64,000 nt of DNA from Vespa crabro (GCF_910589235.1 NC_060958.1:3038725-3102724); one strand, 5' to 3'; shown: positions 25,836 through 39,529, counted from the stretch's first letter. Notes: a model not told the origin generated them from the letters alone. Program-made: numbers and translations.

Positions 25836-27344
25836 GAACGTAATTGTTATTAATGTTAATGTTATTCTTCTCATTGTCCTTATTATTCTTGCTAATATGG
25901 TTATTGTTATTTTTATTATTAATGTCATTGCTATTTTTGTTATAGATATGATTTTTGATATTATTGTTATTATTGTTATTATTGTTATTATTAATATTAA
26001 TGTTATTATTGTTATTGTTATTGTTATTCTTATTATTACTGCTATTTTTGATATTGTTATTATTGATATTGTTATTAATTTTATTGTGATTAATGTATTT
26101 GATATTATTGTTAGTATTGCTATTATTTTTATTGTAATTATTGTATTTGTTATTATTGTTATTATTGTTATTGTGTTGTTATTCCTATTATTATTATTGT
26201 TGTTATTATTATTGTTGTTGTTATTACTATTATTGCTATTGTTTTTTTTTGTTGTTGTTGTTATTGTTGTTGTTATTACTATTATTTATGACTTATTATT
26301 GTTAATGTTGTCATTATTATTATTACTATTGTTATTTCATTGTTATTGTTATTTTAATAATTTTTATTGTTTTTTCTATTATTGTTATTGTTATTATGTT
26401 TATTGTTATAATTGTTATTGATATTATTGTTATATTGTTATTATTTTTATTGGTTATTATTGTTGATGTTATTATTATTACTGCTTTTTTTGATTCTGTT
26501 ATTGTTGTTATTGTTATTGTTGATACTTTTATTATTTTTATTTATATAATTGTTATAGTTATTTGTTATTATTGCTATTGTTATTATAATTATTATTGTT
26601 ATTGTTGATATTGTTATTGTTATTATTAGTATTGTTGTTACTTTTATTGTTATTACTATTATTCTATTGTTATTGTAATTTTTGTTATTGTTATTATGTT
26701 TATTGTTATAATTGTTATTGAAGTTATTGTTATATTGTTATTATTGTTATTAGTTATTATTGTTGTTGTTCTTATTATTACTGCTATTTTTGATACTGTT
26801 ATTATTATTATTATTATTGTTGATATTTTTATTATTTTTATTGTTATTATTATTTCTGCTATTATTGACGTTGTTATTATTGTTATTATTTTTATTGTTA
26901 AGATTGTGACTTTTATTAATGTTTATTATTGTTCTTGTTGTTACTTTTAATGTTGATATTGTTGTTTCTGTTATTATTGTCTTTGTTATTATAATTTTTG
27001 TTATTATTATTATTGTTACTATTATTAATATTGTTATTGTTATTACTGTTATTGCTCTTATTCATATTGTTATTATAGTAATTGTTTTTGTATTTATTTC
27101 TATCATTGCAATTGTTATTATTGTTATTGTTAATATTATAATTCTTCTTATTATTATTTTTAATGTTATTTCTGTTATTGTTATTATTTCTATTGTTGTT
27201 ATTGTTATTATTATTATTGTAATTTTGATAATATTGTTATTGTTATTATTGTTGTTGTTAACATTGTTATTATTGTTATGGCTATTATTTTTATTATTGT
27301 TATTGTTATTATTGTTAATGTAATATTGTTATTGATATTACTAT
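25836..27344 (+). repeat. Family B unit, 300-bp block subtype, 1509 bp
   Basis: Close copy of 18527-20035 (offset 7309) and of 28793-30301 (offset 2957). Blocks at 26396 and 26696. Private changes include ATTGTAATTATTGTATTTG (about 26132) and GTTACTTTTATTG (about 26637). Confidence 0.9.
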
Positions 27345-28792
27345 CAACGTAATTGTTATTAATGTTAATGATATTCTTGTCATTGTCATTATTATTCTTG
27401 CTAATATGATTATTGTTATTATTATTATTAATGTTATTGCTATTTTTGTTATAGGTATGATTATTGTTATTATTGTTATTATTAATATTAATGTTATTAT
27501 TGTTATTGTTATTCTTATTCTTATTATTACTGCTACTTTTGATATTGTTATTTTTGTTGTTATTACTATTATTTATAACTTATTATTGTTAATGTTGTCA
27601 TTATTATTATTACTATTGTTATTTTATTGTTATTGTTATTTAAATAATTGTTATTGTTTTTCCTATTATTGTTATTGTTATTATTTTATTGTTATTATTG
27701 TTAATGTTATTATTGATATTGTTGATATTGTTTTCATTAATACTTTTATTATTTTTATTGTTGTTATTGTTATTATTGCTATCATTGTTATTGTTATTAA
27801 CGTTATTGTTCATATAGTTATTGCTACATTAGATATTATTAATATTGTTAATATGGTTATTGTTAATATTATTATATTTATTATTATTATTGTTATTGTT
27901 ATTTTTGTTATTGTTATTATGTTTATTGTTATAATTGTTATTGATATTATAGTTATATTGTTATTATTGTTATTGGTTATTATTGTTGATGTTATTATTA
28001 TTACTGCATATTTTGATTCTGTTATTATTGTTATTGTTATTGTAAATATTTTTATTATTTTTATTGTTATAATTGTTATTGTTATTTGTTATTATTGTTA
28101 TTGTTAGTATTGTTATTGTTATTATTGGTATTGTAAATTTTGTTATTGTTGTTACAATTATTGTTATTATTGTCATTATTGTTATTATTGTTATTGTTGT
28201 TGTTTTTATTGATATTATTGTTATTGTTATTGTTATTATTATTACTGCTATTATTGACGATGATATTATTGTTATTATTTTTATTGTTAACCTTGCGATT
28301 TTTATTAATCGTTATTATTGTTCTTGTTATTACTTTTTATATTGATATTGTTGTTTCTGTTATTAGTGTTATTGTTATTATTGGTATTGTTGTTATTTTT
28401 ATAGTTACTACTATTATTCTATTGTTAATATTGTTATTATAATTTTTGTTATTATTATTATTGTTATTATTATTATTATTGTTATTGTTATTACTGTTAT
28501 TGCTCTTATTCATATTGTTATTATACTAATTGTTTTTGTATTTATTTCTATCATTGTAATTGTTAATATTGTTATTGTTAATATTATAATTCTTCTTATT
28601 ATTACTGTTAATGTTATTTCTGTTATTGTTATTATTTCCATTGCTGTTATTGTTATTATTATTATTGTTATTTTGATAATATTGTTATTGTTATTATTGT
28701 TGTTGTTAACATTGTTATTACTGTTATGGCTATTATTTTTATTATTGTTATTGTTATTATTGTTTTTGTAATATTGTTATTGATATTACTAT
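27345..28792 (+). repeat. Family A unit with ATAGG head, 1448 bp
   Basis: ATAGGTATG head subtype joined to a standard A body and tail. Carries TTATTAGTGTTATTG (about 28362) like the units at 12730 and 21419, but the TTATTACTTTTTATATTG form just upstream. A private TTATATTTATTATT replaces TTATACTTATTATT near 27872. Confidence 0.91.
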
Positions 28793-30301
28793 GAACGTAA
28801 TTGTTATTAATGTTAATGTTATTCTTCTCATTGTCCTTATTATTCTTGCTAATATGGTTATTGTTATTTTTATTATTAATGTCATTGCTATTTTTGTTAT
28901 AGATATGATTTTTGATATTATTGTTATTATTGTTATTATTGTTATTATTAATATTAATGTTATTATTGTTATTGTTATTGTTATTCTTATTATTACTGCT
29001 ATTTTTGATATTGTTATTATTGATATTGTTATTAATTTTATTGTGATTAATGTATTTGATATTATTGTTAGTATTGCTATTATTTTTATTGTTATTATTG
29101 TATTTGTTATTATTGTTATTATTGTTATTGTGTTGTTATTCCTATTATTATTATTGTTGTTATTATTATTGTTGTTGTTATTACTATTATTGCTATTGTT
29201 TTTTTTTGTTGTTGTTGTTATTGTTGTTGTTATTACTATTATTTATGACTTATTATTGTTAATGTTGTCATTATTATTATTACTATTGTTATTTCATTGT
29301 TATTGTTATTTTAATAATTTTTATTGTTTTTTCTATTATTGTTATTGTTATTATGTTTATTGTTATAATTGTTATTGATATTATTGTTATATTGTTATTA
29401 TTTTTATTGGTTATTATTGTTGATGTTATTATTATTACTGCTTTTTTTGATTCTGTTATTGTTGTTATTGTTATTGTTGATACTTTTATTATTTTTATTT
29501 ATATAATTGTTATAGTTATTTGTTATTATTGCTATTGTTATTATAATTATTATTGTTATTGTTGATATTGTTATTGTTATTATTAGTATTGTTGTTATTT
29601 TTATTGTTATTACTATTATTCTATTGTTATTGTAATTTTTGTTATTGTTATTATGTTTATTGTCATAATTGTTATTGAAGTTATTGTTATATTGTTATTA
29701 TTGTTATTAGTTATTATTGTTGTTGTTCTTATTATTACTGCTATTTATGATACTGTTATTATTATTATTATTATTGTTGATATTTTTATTATTTTTATTG
29801 TTATTATTATTTCTGCTATTATTGACGTTGTTATTATTGTTATTATTTTTATTGTTAAGATTGTGACTTTTATTAATGTTTATTATTGTTCTTGTTGTTA
29901 CTTTTAATGTTGATATTGTTGTTTCTGTTATTATTGTCTTTGTTATTATAATTTTTGTTATTATTATTATTGTTATTATTATTAATATTGTTATTGTTAT
30001 TACTGTTATTGCTCTTATTCATATTGTTATTATAGTAATTGTTTTTGTATTTATTTCTATCATTGCAATTGTTATTATTGTTATTGTTAATATTATAATT
30101 CTTCTTATTATTATTTTTAATGTTATTTCTGTTATTGTTATTATTTCTATTGTTGTTATTGTTATTATTATTATTGTAATTTTGATAATATTGTTATTGT
30201 TATTATTGTTGTTGTTAACATTGTTATTATTGTTATGGCTATTATTTTTATTATTGTTATTGTTATTATTGTTAATGTAATATTGTTATTGATATTACTA
30301 T
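28793..30301 (+). repeat. Family B unit, 300-bp block subtype, 1509 bp
   Basis: Blocks at 29353 and 29653. Private variants: TATTGTCATAATTG (about 29659), CTATTTATGATACTG (about 29743) and ATTGTTATTATTATTAATATTG (about 29969; ATT for the usual ACT). The last also appears in the units at 33955 and 37988, linking them. Confidence 0.9.
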
Positions 30302-31952
30302 CAACGTAATTGTTATTAATGTTAATGTTATTCTTGTCATTGTCATTATTATTCTTGCTAATATGGTTATTGTTATTTTTATTATTAATGTCATTGCTAT
30401 TTTTGTTATAGATATGATTATTATTATTATTGTTATTATTGTTATTATTGTTATTATTAATATTAATGTTATTATTGTTATTGTTATTGTCATTCTTATT
30501 ATTACTGCTATTTTTGATATTGTTATTTTTGATATTGTTATTATTGTTATTAATTTTATTGTGATTAATGTATTTGATATTATTGTTAGTATTGCTATTA
30601 TTTTTATTGTTATTATTGTATTTGTTATTATTGTTATTATTGATATTCCTATTATTATTATTGTTGTTATTGTTATTGTTGTTGTTATTACTATTATTTT
30701 TAACTTATTATTGTTAATGTCATCATTATTGTTATTACTATTGTTATTTCATTGTTATTGTTATTTAAATAATTGTTATTATTTTTTCTATTATTGTTAT
30801 TGTTATTATGTTTATTGTTATAATTGTTATTGATATTATTGTTATATTGTTATTCTTGTTATTGGTTATTATTGTTGATGTTATCATTATTACTGCTTTT
30901 TTTGATTCTGTTATTGTTGTTATTGTTATTGTTGATATTTATATTATTTTTATTTATATAATTGTTATTGTTATTTGTTATTATTGTTATTGTTATTATA
31001 ATTATTATTGTTATTGTTGATATTTCTATGATAGTTATTATTGTTATTGTTAGTATTGTTATTGTTATTATTGGTATTGTTGTTATTTTTATTGTTATTA
31101 CTATTATTCTATTGTTATTTTAATTTTTGTTATTGTTAAAATGTTTATTGTTATAATTGTTATTGAAGTTATTGTTATATTGTTATTATTGTTATTGGTT
31201 ATTACTGTTGTTGTTCTTATTATTACTGCTATTTTTGATACTGTTATTATTATTATTATTATTGTTGATGTTTTTATTATTTTTATTTTTATAATTGTTA
31301 TTGTTATTAGTAATTATTGTTACTTTTGATATTTATATTATAGTTATTAATGGTAACGTTAGTATTGTTATTATTGTTATTGTTATTGGAAATTTTGTTA
31401 TTGTTGCTATAATTATTGTTATTATTGTTATTATTGATATTATTATTGTTATTATTGTTATTGTTGTTATTATTATTGATATTATTATTATTGTTATTAT
31501 TTTTATTGTGAAGATTGTGATTTTTAGTAATGGTTATTATTGTTCTTGTTATTACTTTTAATATTGATATTGTTGTTTCTGTTATTATTGCCTTTGTTAT
31601 TATAATTTTTGTTATTATTATTATTGTTACTATTATTAATATTGTTATTGTTAATACAATTATTGCTCTTATTCATATTTTTATTATAGTAATTGTTTTT
31701 GTATTTATTTCTATCATTGCAATTGTTATTATTGTTATTGTTAATATTATAATTCTTCTTATTTTTTTTAATGTTATTTCTGTTATTGTTATTATTTCTA
31801 TTGTTGTTATTGTTATTATTATTATTGTAATTTTGATAATATTGTTATTGTTGTTATTGTTGTTGTTAACATTGTTATTATTGTTTTGGCTATTACTTTT
31901 ATTATTGTTATTGTTATTATTGTTATTGTAATATTGTTATTGATATTACTAT
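30302..31952 (+). repeat. Family B unit, CAACG head, two 333-bp blocks, 1651 bp
   Basis: CAACG head on a B body (CTTGTCATTGTC). The poly-T stretch is absent and replaced by ATTGATATTCCTATTATTA (about 30640). Blocks at 30808 and 31141, right half GTGAAG type (about 31508), TGGTAACGTTAG variant (about 31350). The tail has CTTATTTTTTTTAATG near 31758, 3 bp shorter than the copy at 37299. Confidence 0.9.
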
Positions 31953-32448
31953 CAACGTAATTGTTTTTAATGTTAATGATATTCTTGTCATTGTCATTAT
32001 TATTCTTGCTAATATGATTATTGTTATTATTATTATTAATGTTTTTGCTATTTTTGTTATAGGTATGATTATTGTTATTATTGTTATTATTAATATTAAT
32101 GTTATTATTGTTATTGTTATTCTTATTCTTATTTTTACTGCTACTTTTGATATTGTTAATTTTGTTGTTATTACTATTATTTATAACTTATTATTGTTAA
32201 TGTTGTCATTATTATTTTTACTATTGTTATTTTATTGTTATTGTTATTTAAATAATTGTTATTGTTTTTCCTATTATTGTTATTGTTATTAATTTATTGT
32301 TATTATTGTTATTGATATTATAGTTATTTTGATAATATTGTTATTGTTATTATTGTTGTTGTTAACATTGTTATTACTGTTATGGCTATTATTTTTATTA
32401 TTGTTATTGTTATTATTGTTTTTGTAATATTGTTATTGATATTACTAT
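31953..32448 (+). repeat. Deleted family A unit, 496 bp
   Basis: ATAGG-type head and first 340 bp of an A unit, then a jump into GATATTATAGTTATTTTGAT and the common tail. Net loss is 952 bp against the 1448 standard. The join (about 32289-32330) keeps a short piece (GATATTATAGTTA) from the A middle, so two deletions or a templated join are implied. Private changes: GTTTTTGCTATT and TTTTTACTGCTAC. Confidence 0.91.
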
Positions 32449-33954
32449 GAACGTAATTGTTATTAATGTTAATGTTATTCTTCTCATTGTCCTTATTATT
32501 CTTGCTAATATGGTTATTGTTATTTTTATTATTAATGTCATTGCTATTTTTGTTATAGATATGATTTTTGATATTATTGTTATTATTGTTACTATTGTTA
32601 TTATTAATATTAATGTTATTATTGTTATTGTTATTGTTATTCTTATTATTACTGCTATTTTTGATATTGTTATTATTGATATTGTTATTAATTTTATTGT
32701 GATTAATGTATTTGATATTATTGTTAGTATTGCTATTATTTTTATTGTTATTATTGTATTTGTTATTATTGTTATTATTGTTATTGTGTTGTTATTCCTA
32801 TTATTATTATTGTTGTTATTATTATTGTTGTTGTTATTACTATTATTGCTATTGTTTTTTTTTGTTGTTGTTGTTATTGTTGTTGTTATTACTATTATTT
32901 ATGACTTATTATTGTTAATGTTGTCATTATTATTATTACTATTGTTATTTCATTGTTATTGTTATTTTAATAATTTTTATTGTTTTTTCTATTATTGTTA
33001 TTGTTATTATGTTTATTGTTATAATTGTTATTGATATTATTGTTATATTGTTATTATTGTTATTGGTTATTATTGTTGATGTTATTATTATTACTGCTTT
33101 TTTTGATTCTGTTATTGTTGTTATTGTTATTGTTGATATTTTTATTATTTTTATTTATATAATTGTTATAGTTATTTGTTATTATTGCTATTGTTATTAT
33201 AATTATTATTGTTATTGTTGATATTGTTATTGTTATTATTGGTATTGTTGTTATTTTTATTGTTATTACTATTATTCTATTGTTATTGTAATTTTTGTTA
33301 TTGTTATTATGTTTATTGTTATAATTGTTATTGAAGTTATTGTTATATTGTTATTATTGTTATTAGTTATTATTGTTGTTGTTCTTATTATTACTGCTAT
33401 TTTTGATACTGTTATTATTATTATTATTATTGTTGATATTTTTATTATTTTTATTGTTATTATGATTTCTGCTATTATTGACGTTGTTATTATTGTTATT
33501 ATTTTTATTGTTAAGATTGTGACTTTTATTAATGGTTATTATTGTTCTTGTTGTTACTTTTAATGTTGATATTGTTGTTTCTGTTATTATTGTCTTTGTT
33601 ATTATAATTTTTGTTATTATTATTGTTACTATTATTAATATTGTTATTGTTATTACTGTTATTGCTCTTATTCATATTGTTATTATAGTAATTGTTTTTG
33701 TATTTATTTCTATCATTGCAATTGTTATTATTGTTATTGTTAATATTATAATTCTTCTTATTATTATTTTTAATGTTATTTCTGTTATTGTTATTATTTC
33801 TATTGTTGTTATTGTTATTATTATTATTGTAATTTTGATAATATTGTTATTGTTATTATTGTTGTTGTTAACATTGTTATTATTGTTATGGCTATTATTT
33901 TTATTATTGTTATTGTTATTATTGTTAATGTAATATTGTTATTGATATTACTAT
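32449..33954 (+). repeat. Family B unit, 300-bp block subtype, 1506 bp
   Basis: GAACG head, blocks at 33009 and 33309, GACGTTG insert at about 33480, TTATTATGATTTCTG variant near 33460 shared with the unit at 42632. One ATT fewer than its relatives near 33613. GTTACTATTG at about 32588 is private. Confidence 0.9.
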
Positions 33955-35837
33955 CAACGTAATTGTTATTAATGTTAATGTTATTCTTGTCATTGTCATT
34001 ATTATTCTTGCTAATATGGTTATTGTTATTTTTATTATAAATGTCATTGCTATTTTTGTTATAGATATGATTATTATTATTATTGTTATTATTGTTATTA
34101 TTGTTATTATTAATATTAATGTCATTATTGTTATTGTTATTGTCATTCTTATTATTACTGCTATTTTTGATATTGTTATTTTTGATATTGTTATTATTGT
34201 TATTAATTTTATTGTGATTAATGTATTTGATATTATTGTTAGTATTGCTATTATTTTTATTGTTATTATTGTATTTGTTCTTATTGTTATTATTGTTATT
34301 GTGTTGTTATTCCTATTATTATTATTGTTGTTATTGTTATTATTGTTGTTATTACTATTAATGCTATTGTTTTTTTTGTTGTTGTTGTTATTGTTGTTGT
34401 TATTACTATTATTTATATCTTATTATTGTTAATGTTGTCATTATTATTATTACTATAGTTATTTCATTGTTATTGTTATTTAAATAATTGTTATTGTTTT
34501 TTCTATTATTGTTATTGTTATTATGTTTATTGTTATAATTGTTATTGATATTATTGTTATATTGTTATTCTTGTTATTGGTTATTATTGTTGATGTTATT
34601 ATTATTACTGCTATTTTTGATTCTGTTATTGTTGTTATTGTTATTGTTGATATTTTTATTATTTTTATTTATATAATTGTTATTGTTATTTGTTATTATT
34701 GTTATTGTTATTATAATTATTATTGTTATTGTTGATATTTCTATGATAGTTATTATTGTTATTGTTAGTATTGTTATTGTTATTATTGGTATTGTTGTTA
34801 TTTTTATTGTTATTACTATTATTCTATTGTTATTGTAATTTTTGTTATTGTTAATATGTTTATTGTTATAATTGTTATTGAAGTTATTGTTATATTGTTG
34901 TTATTGTTATTGGTTATTATTGTTGTTGTTCTTATTATTACTGCTATTTTTGATACTGTTATTATTATTATTATTATTGTTGATATTTTTATTATTTTTA
35001 TTTATATAATTGTTATTGTTATTTGTTATTATTGTTATTGTTATTATAATTATTATTGTTATTGTTGATATTTCTATTATAGTTATTATTGTTATTGTTA
35101 GTATTGTTATTGTTATTATTGGTATTGTTGTTATTTTTATTGTTATTATTATTATTCTATTGTTATTGTAATTTTTGTTATTGTTAATATGTTTATTGTT
35201 ATAATTGTTATTGAAGTTATTGTTATATTGTTATTATTGTTATTGGTTATTATTGTAGTTGTTCTTATTATTACTGCTATTTTTGATACTGTTATTATTA
35301 TTATTATTATTGTTGATATTTTTATTATTTTTATTGTTATTATTATTTCTGCTATTATTGACGTTGTTATTATTGTTATTATTTTTATTGTTAAGATTGT
35401 GACTTTTATTAATGTTTATTATTGTTCTTGTTGTTACTTTTAATGTTGATATTGTTGTTTCTGTTATTATTGTCTTTGTTATTATAATTTTTGTTATTAT
35501 TATTATTGTTATTATTATTAATATTGTTATTGTTATTACTGTTATTGCTCTTATTCATATTGTTATTATAGTAATTGTTTTTGTATTTATTTCTATCATT
35601 GCAATTGTTATTATTGTTATTGTTAATATTATAATTCTTCTTATTATTATTTTTAATGTTATTTCTGTTATTGTTATTATTTCTATTGTTGTTATTGTTA
35701 TTATTATTATTGTAATTTTGATAATATTGTTATTGTTATTATTGTTGTTGTTAACATTGTTATTATTGTTATGGCTATTATTTTTATTATTGTTATTGTT
35801 ATTATTGTTAATGTAATATTGTTATTGATATTACTAT
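33955..35837 (+). repeat. Mosaic family B unit: three 333-bp blocks with 300-subtype right half, 1883 bp
   Basis: CAACG head, eight-T run near 34370, blocks at 34523, 34856 and 35189. The right half is the GACGTTG / TTAAGATTGTGAC type normally found after 300-bp blocks, while the left part matches 44148 onward at offset 10193. The switch is in the third block, near 35330-35345. Confidence 0.89.
34523..35335 (+). repeat. Internal 333-bp tandem blocks, three copies
   Basis: Starts at 34523, 34856 and 35189. Block 1 is the GATATT form with CTATGATAG, block 2 the GAAGTT form with GTTGTTATTG, block 3 the GAAGTT form with TATTGTAGTTG. The same three-way series appears at 44716 and 48207, so the block order was fixed before the units were dispersed. 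Confidence 0.87.
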
Positions 35838-37491
35838 CAACGTAATTGTTATTAATGTTAATGTTATTCTTGTCATTGTCATTATTATTCTTGCTAATAT
35901 GGTTATTGTTATTTTTATTATTAATGTCATTGCTATTTTTGTTATAGATATGATTATTATTATTATTGTTATTATTGTTATTATTGTTATTATTAATATT
36001 AATGTTATTATTGTCATTGTTATTGTCATTCTTATTATTACTGCTATTTTTGATATTGTTATTTTTGATATTGTTATTATTGTTATTAATTTTATTGTGA
36101 TTAATGTATTTGATATTATTGTTAGTATTGCTATTATTTTTATTGTTATTATTGTATTTGTTATTATTGTTATTATTGATATTCCTATTATTATTATTGT
36201 TGTTATTGTTATTGTTGTTGTTATTACTATTATTTTTAACTTATTATTGTTAATGTCATCATTATTGTTATTACTATTGTTATTTCATTGTTATTGTTAT
36301 TTAAATAATTGTTATTATTTTTTCTATTATTGTTATTGTTATTATGTTTATTGTTATAATTGTTATTGATATTATTGTTATATTGTTATTCTTGTTATTG
36401 GTTATTATTGTTGATGTTATCATTATTACTGCTTTTTTTGATTCTGTTATTGTTGTTATTGTTATTGTTGATATTTATATTATTTTTATTTATATAATTG
36501 TTATTGTTATTTGTTATTATTGTTATTGTTATTATAATTATTATTGTTATTGTTGATATTTCTATGATAGTTATTATTGTTATTGTTAGTATTGTTATTG
36601 TTATTATTGGTATTGTTGTTATTTTTATTGTTATTACTATTATTCTATTGTTATTTTAATTTTTGTTATTGTTAAAATGTTTATTGTTATAATTGTTATT
36701 GAAGTTATTGTTATATTGTTATTATTGTTATTGGTTATTACTGTTGTTGTTCTTATTATTACTGCTATTTTTGATACTGTTATTATTATTATTATTATTG
36801 TTGATGTTTTTATTATTTTTATTTTTATAATTGTTATTGTTATTAGTAATTATTGTTACTTTTGATATTTATATTATAGTTATTAATGGTAACGTTAGTA
36901 TTGTTATTATTGTTATTGTTATTGGAAATTTTGTTATTGTTGCTATAATTATTGTTATTATTGTTATTATTGATATTATTATTGTTATTATTGTTATTGT
37001 TGTTATTATTATTGATATTATTATTATTGTTATTATTTTTATTGTGAAGATTGTGATTTTTAGTAATGGTTATTATTGTTCTTGTTATTACTTTTAATAT
37101 TGATATTGTTGTTTCTGTTATTATTGCCTTTGTTATTATAATTTTTGTTATTATTATTATTGTTACTATTATTAATATTGTTATTGTTAATACAATTATT
37201 GCTCTTATTCATATTTTTATTATAGTAATTGTTTTTGTATTTATTTCTATCATTGCAATTGTTATTATTGTTATTGTTAATATTATAATTCTTCTTATTA
37301 TTTTTTTTAATGTTATTTCTGTTATTGTTATTATTTCTATTGTTGTTATTGTTATTATTATTATTGTAATTTTGATAATATTGTTATTGTTGTTATTGTT
37401 GTTGTTAACATTGTTATTATTGTTTTGGCTATTACTTTTATTATTGTTATTGTTATTATTGTTATTGTAATATTGTTATTGATATTACTAT
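35838..37491 (+). repeat. Family B unit, CAACG head, two 333-bp blocks, 1654 bp
   Basis: Copy of 30302-31952 at offset 5536, with the same ATTGATATTCC deletion scar (about 36176), blocks at 36344 and 36677 and the TGGTAACGTTAG variant (about 36886). Differs by ATTGTCATTG near 36011 and by 3 bp more in the TTATTTTTTTTAATG tail. Confidence 0.9.
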
Positions 37492-37987
37492 CAACGTAAT
37501 TGTTATTAATGTTAATGATATTCTTGTCATTGTCATTATTATTCTTGCTAATATGATTATTGTTATTATTATTATTAATGTTTTTGCTATTTTTGTTATA
37601 GGTATGATTATTGTTATTATTGTTATTATTAATATTAATGTTATTATTGTTATTGTTATTCTTATTCTTATTATTACTGCTACTTTTGATATTGTTATTT
37701 TTGTTGTTATTACTATTATTTATAACTTATTATTGTTAATGTTGTCATTATTATTTTTACTATTGTTATTTTATTGTTATTGTTATTTAAATAATTGTTA
37801 TTGTTTTTCCTATTATTGTTATTGTTATTAATTTATTGTTATTATTGTTATTGATATTATAGTTATTTTGATAATATTGTTATTGTTATTATTGTTGTTG
37901 TTAACATTGTTATTACTGTTATGGCTATTATTTTTATTATTGTTATTGTTATTATTGTTTTTGTAATATTGTTATTGATATTACTAT
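37492..37987 (+). repeat. Deleted family A unit, 496 bp
   Basis: Second copy of the 496-bp deletion derivative, offset 5539, with the same join (about 37828-37869) and same GTTTTTGCTATT change. It lacks the TTTTTACTGC and GTTAATTTTG changes of the copy at 31953, so those arose later in that copy. Confidence 0.91.
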
Positions 37988-39529
37988 GAACGTAATTGTT
38001 ATTAATGTTAATGTTATTCTTCTCATTGTCCTTATTATTCTTGCTAATATGGTTATTGTTATTTTTATTATTAATGTCATTGCTATTTTTGTTATAGATA
38101 TGATTTTTGATATTATTGTTATTATTGTTATTATTGTTATTATTAATATTAATGTTATTATTGTTATTGTTATTGTTATTCTTATTATTACTGCTATTTT
38201 TGATATTGTTATTATTGATATTGTTATTAATTTTATTGTGATTAATGTATTTGATATTATTGTTAGTATTGCTATTATTTTTATTGTTATTATTGTATTT
38301 GTTATTATTGTTATTATTGTTATTGTGTTGTTATTCCTATTATTATTATTGTTGTTATTATTATTGTTGTTGTTATTACTATTATTGCTATTGTTTTTTT
38401 TTGTTGTTGTTGTTATTGTTGTTGTTATTACTATTATTTATGACTTATTATTGTTAATGTTGTCATTATTATTATTACTATTGTTATTTCATTGTTATTG
38501 TTATTTTAATAATTTTTATTGTTTTTTCTATTATTGTTATTGTTATTATGTTTATTGTTATAATTGTTATTGATATTATTGTTATATTGTTATTATTGTT
38601 ATTGGTTATTATTGTTGATGTTATTATTATTACTGCTTTTTTTGATTCTGTTATTATTATTATTATTATTGTTGATATTTTTATTATTTTTATTTATATA
38701 ATTGTTATTGTTATTTGTTATTATTGTTATTGTTATTATAATTATTATTGTTATTGTTGATATTTCTATTATAGTTATTATTGTTATTGTTAGTATTGTT
38801 ATTGTTATTATTGGTATTGTTGTTATTTTTATTGTTATTATTATTATTCTATTGTTATTGTAATTTTTGTTATTGTTAATATGTTTATTGTTATAATTGT
38901 TATTGAAGTTATTGTTATATTGTTATTATTGTTATTGGTTATTATTGTAGTTGTTCTTATTATTACTGCTATTTTTGATACTGTTATTATTATTATTATT
39001 ATTGTTGATATTTTTATTATTTTTATTGTTATTATTATTTCTGCTATTATTGACGTTGTTATTATTGTTATTATTTTTATTGTTAAGATTGTGACTTTTA
39101 TTAATGTTTATTATTGTTCTTGTTGTTACTTTTAATGTTGATATTGTTGTTTCTGTTATTATTGTCTTTGTTATTATAATTTTTGTTATTATTATTATTG
39201 TTATTATTATTAATATTGTTATTGTTATTACTGTTATTGCTCTTATTCATATTGTTATTATAGTAATTGTTTTTGTATTTATTTCTATCATTGCAATTGT
39301 TATTATTGTTATTGTTAATATTATAATTCTTCTTATTATTATTTTTAATGTTATTTCTGTTATTGTTATTATTTCTATTGTTGTTATTGTTATTATTATT
39401 ATTGTAATTTTGATAATATTGTTATTGTTATTATTGTTGTTGTTAACATTGTTATTATTGTTATGGCTATTATTTTTATTATTGTTATTGTTATTATTGT
39501 TAATGTAATATTGTTATTGATATTACTAT
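37988..39529 (+). repeat. Mosaic family B unit: 333-bp blocks with 300-subtype right half, 1542 bp
   Basis: GAACG head and left part as in 32449 (offset 5539 to about 38650), then blocks at 38548 and 38881 with full 333-bp spacing, TATTGTAGTTG third-block form, and the GACGTTG right half as at 33955. It reads as a recombinant of the 32449-type left and 33955-type right. Confidence 0.9.

Larger units (their letters stand above)
30302..33120 (+). repeat. Long segmental copy 3a with deleted A unit (partner 35838-38659)
   Basis: Contains the 1651-bp B unit, the 496-bp deleted A unit and the left part of the next B unit. The offset to the partner is 5536, then 5539 after a 3-bp length change near 31760. 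Confidence 0.86.
35838..38659 (+). repeat. Long segmental copy 3b with deleted A unit (partner 30302-33120)
   Basis: Same unit order and same deletion scar as copy 3a. Similarity changes near 38650, where this copy enters a 333-bp rather than 300-bp block series. Confidence 0.86.
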
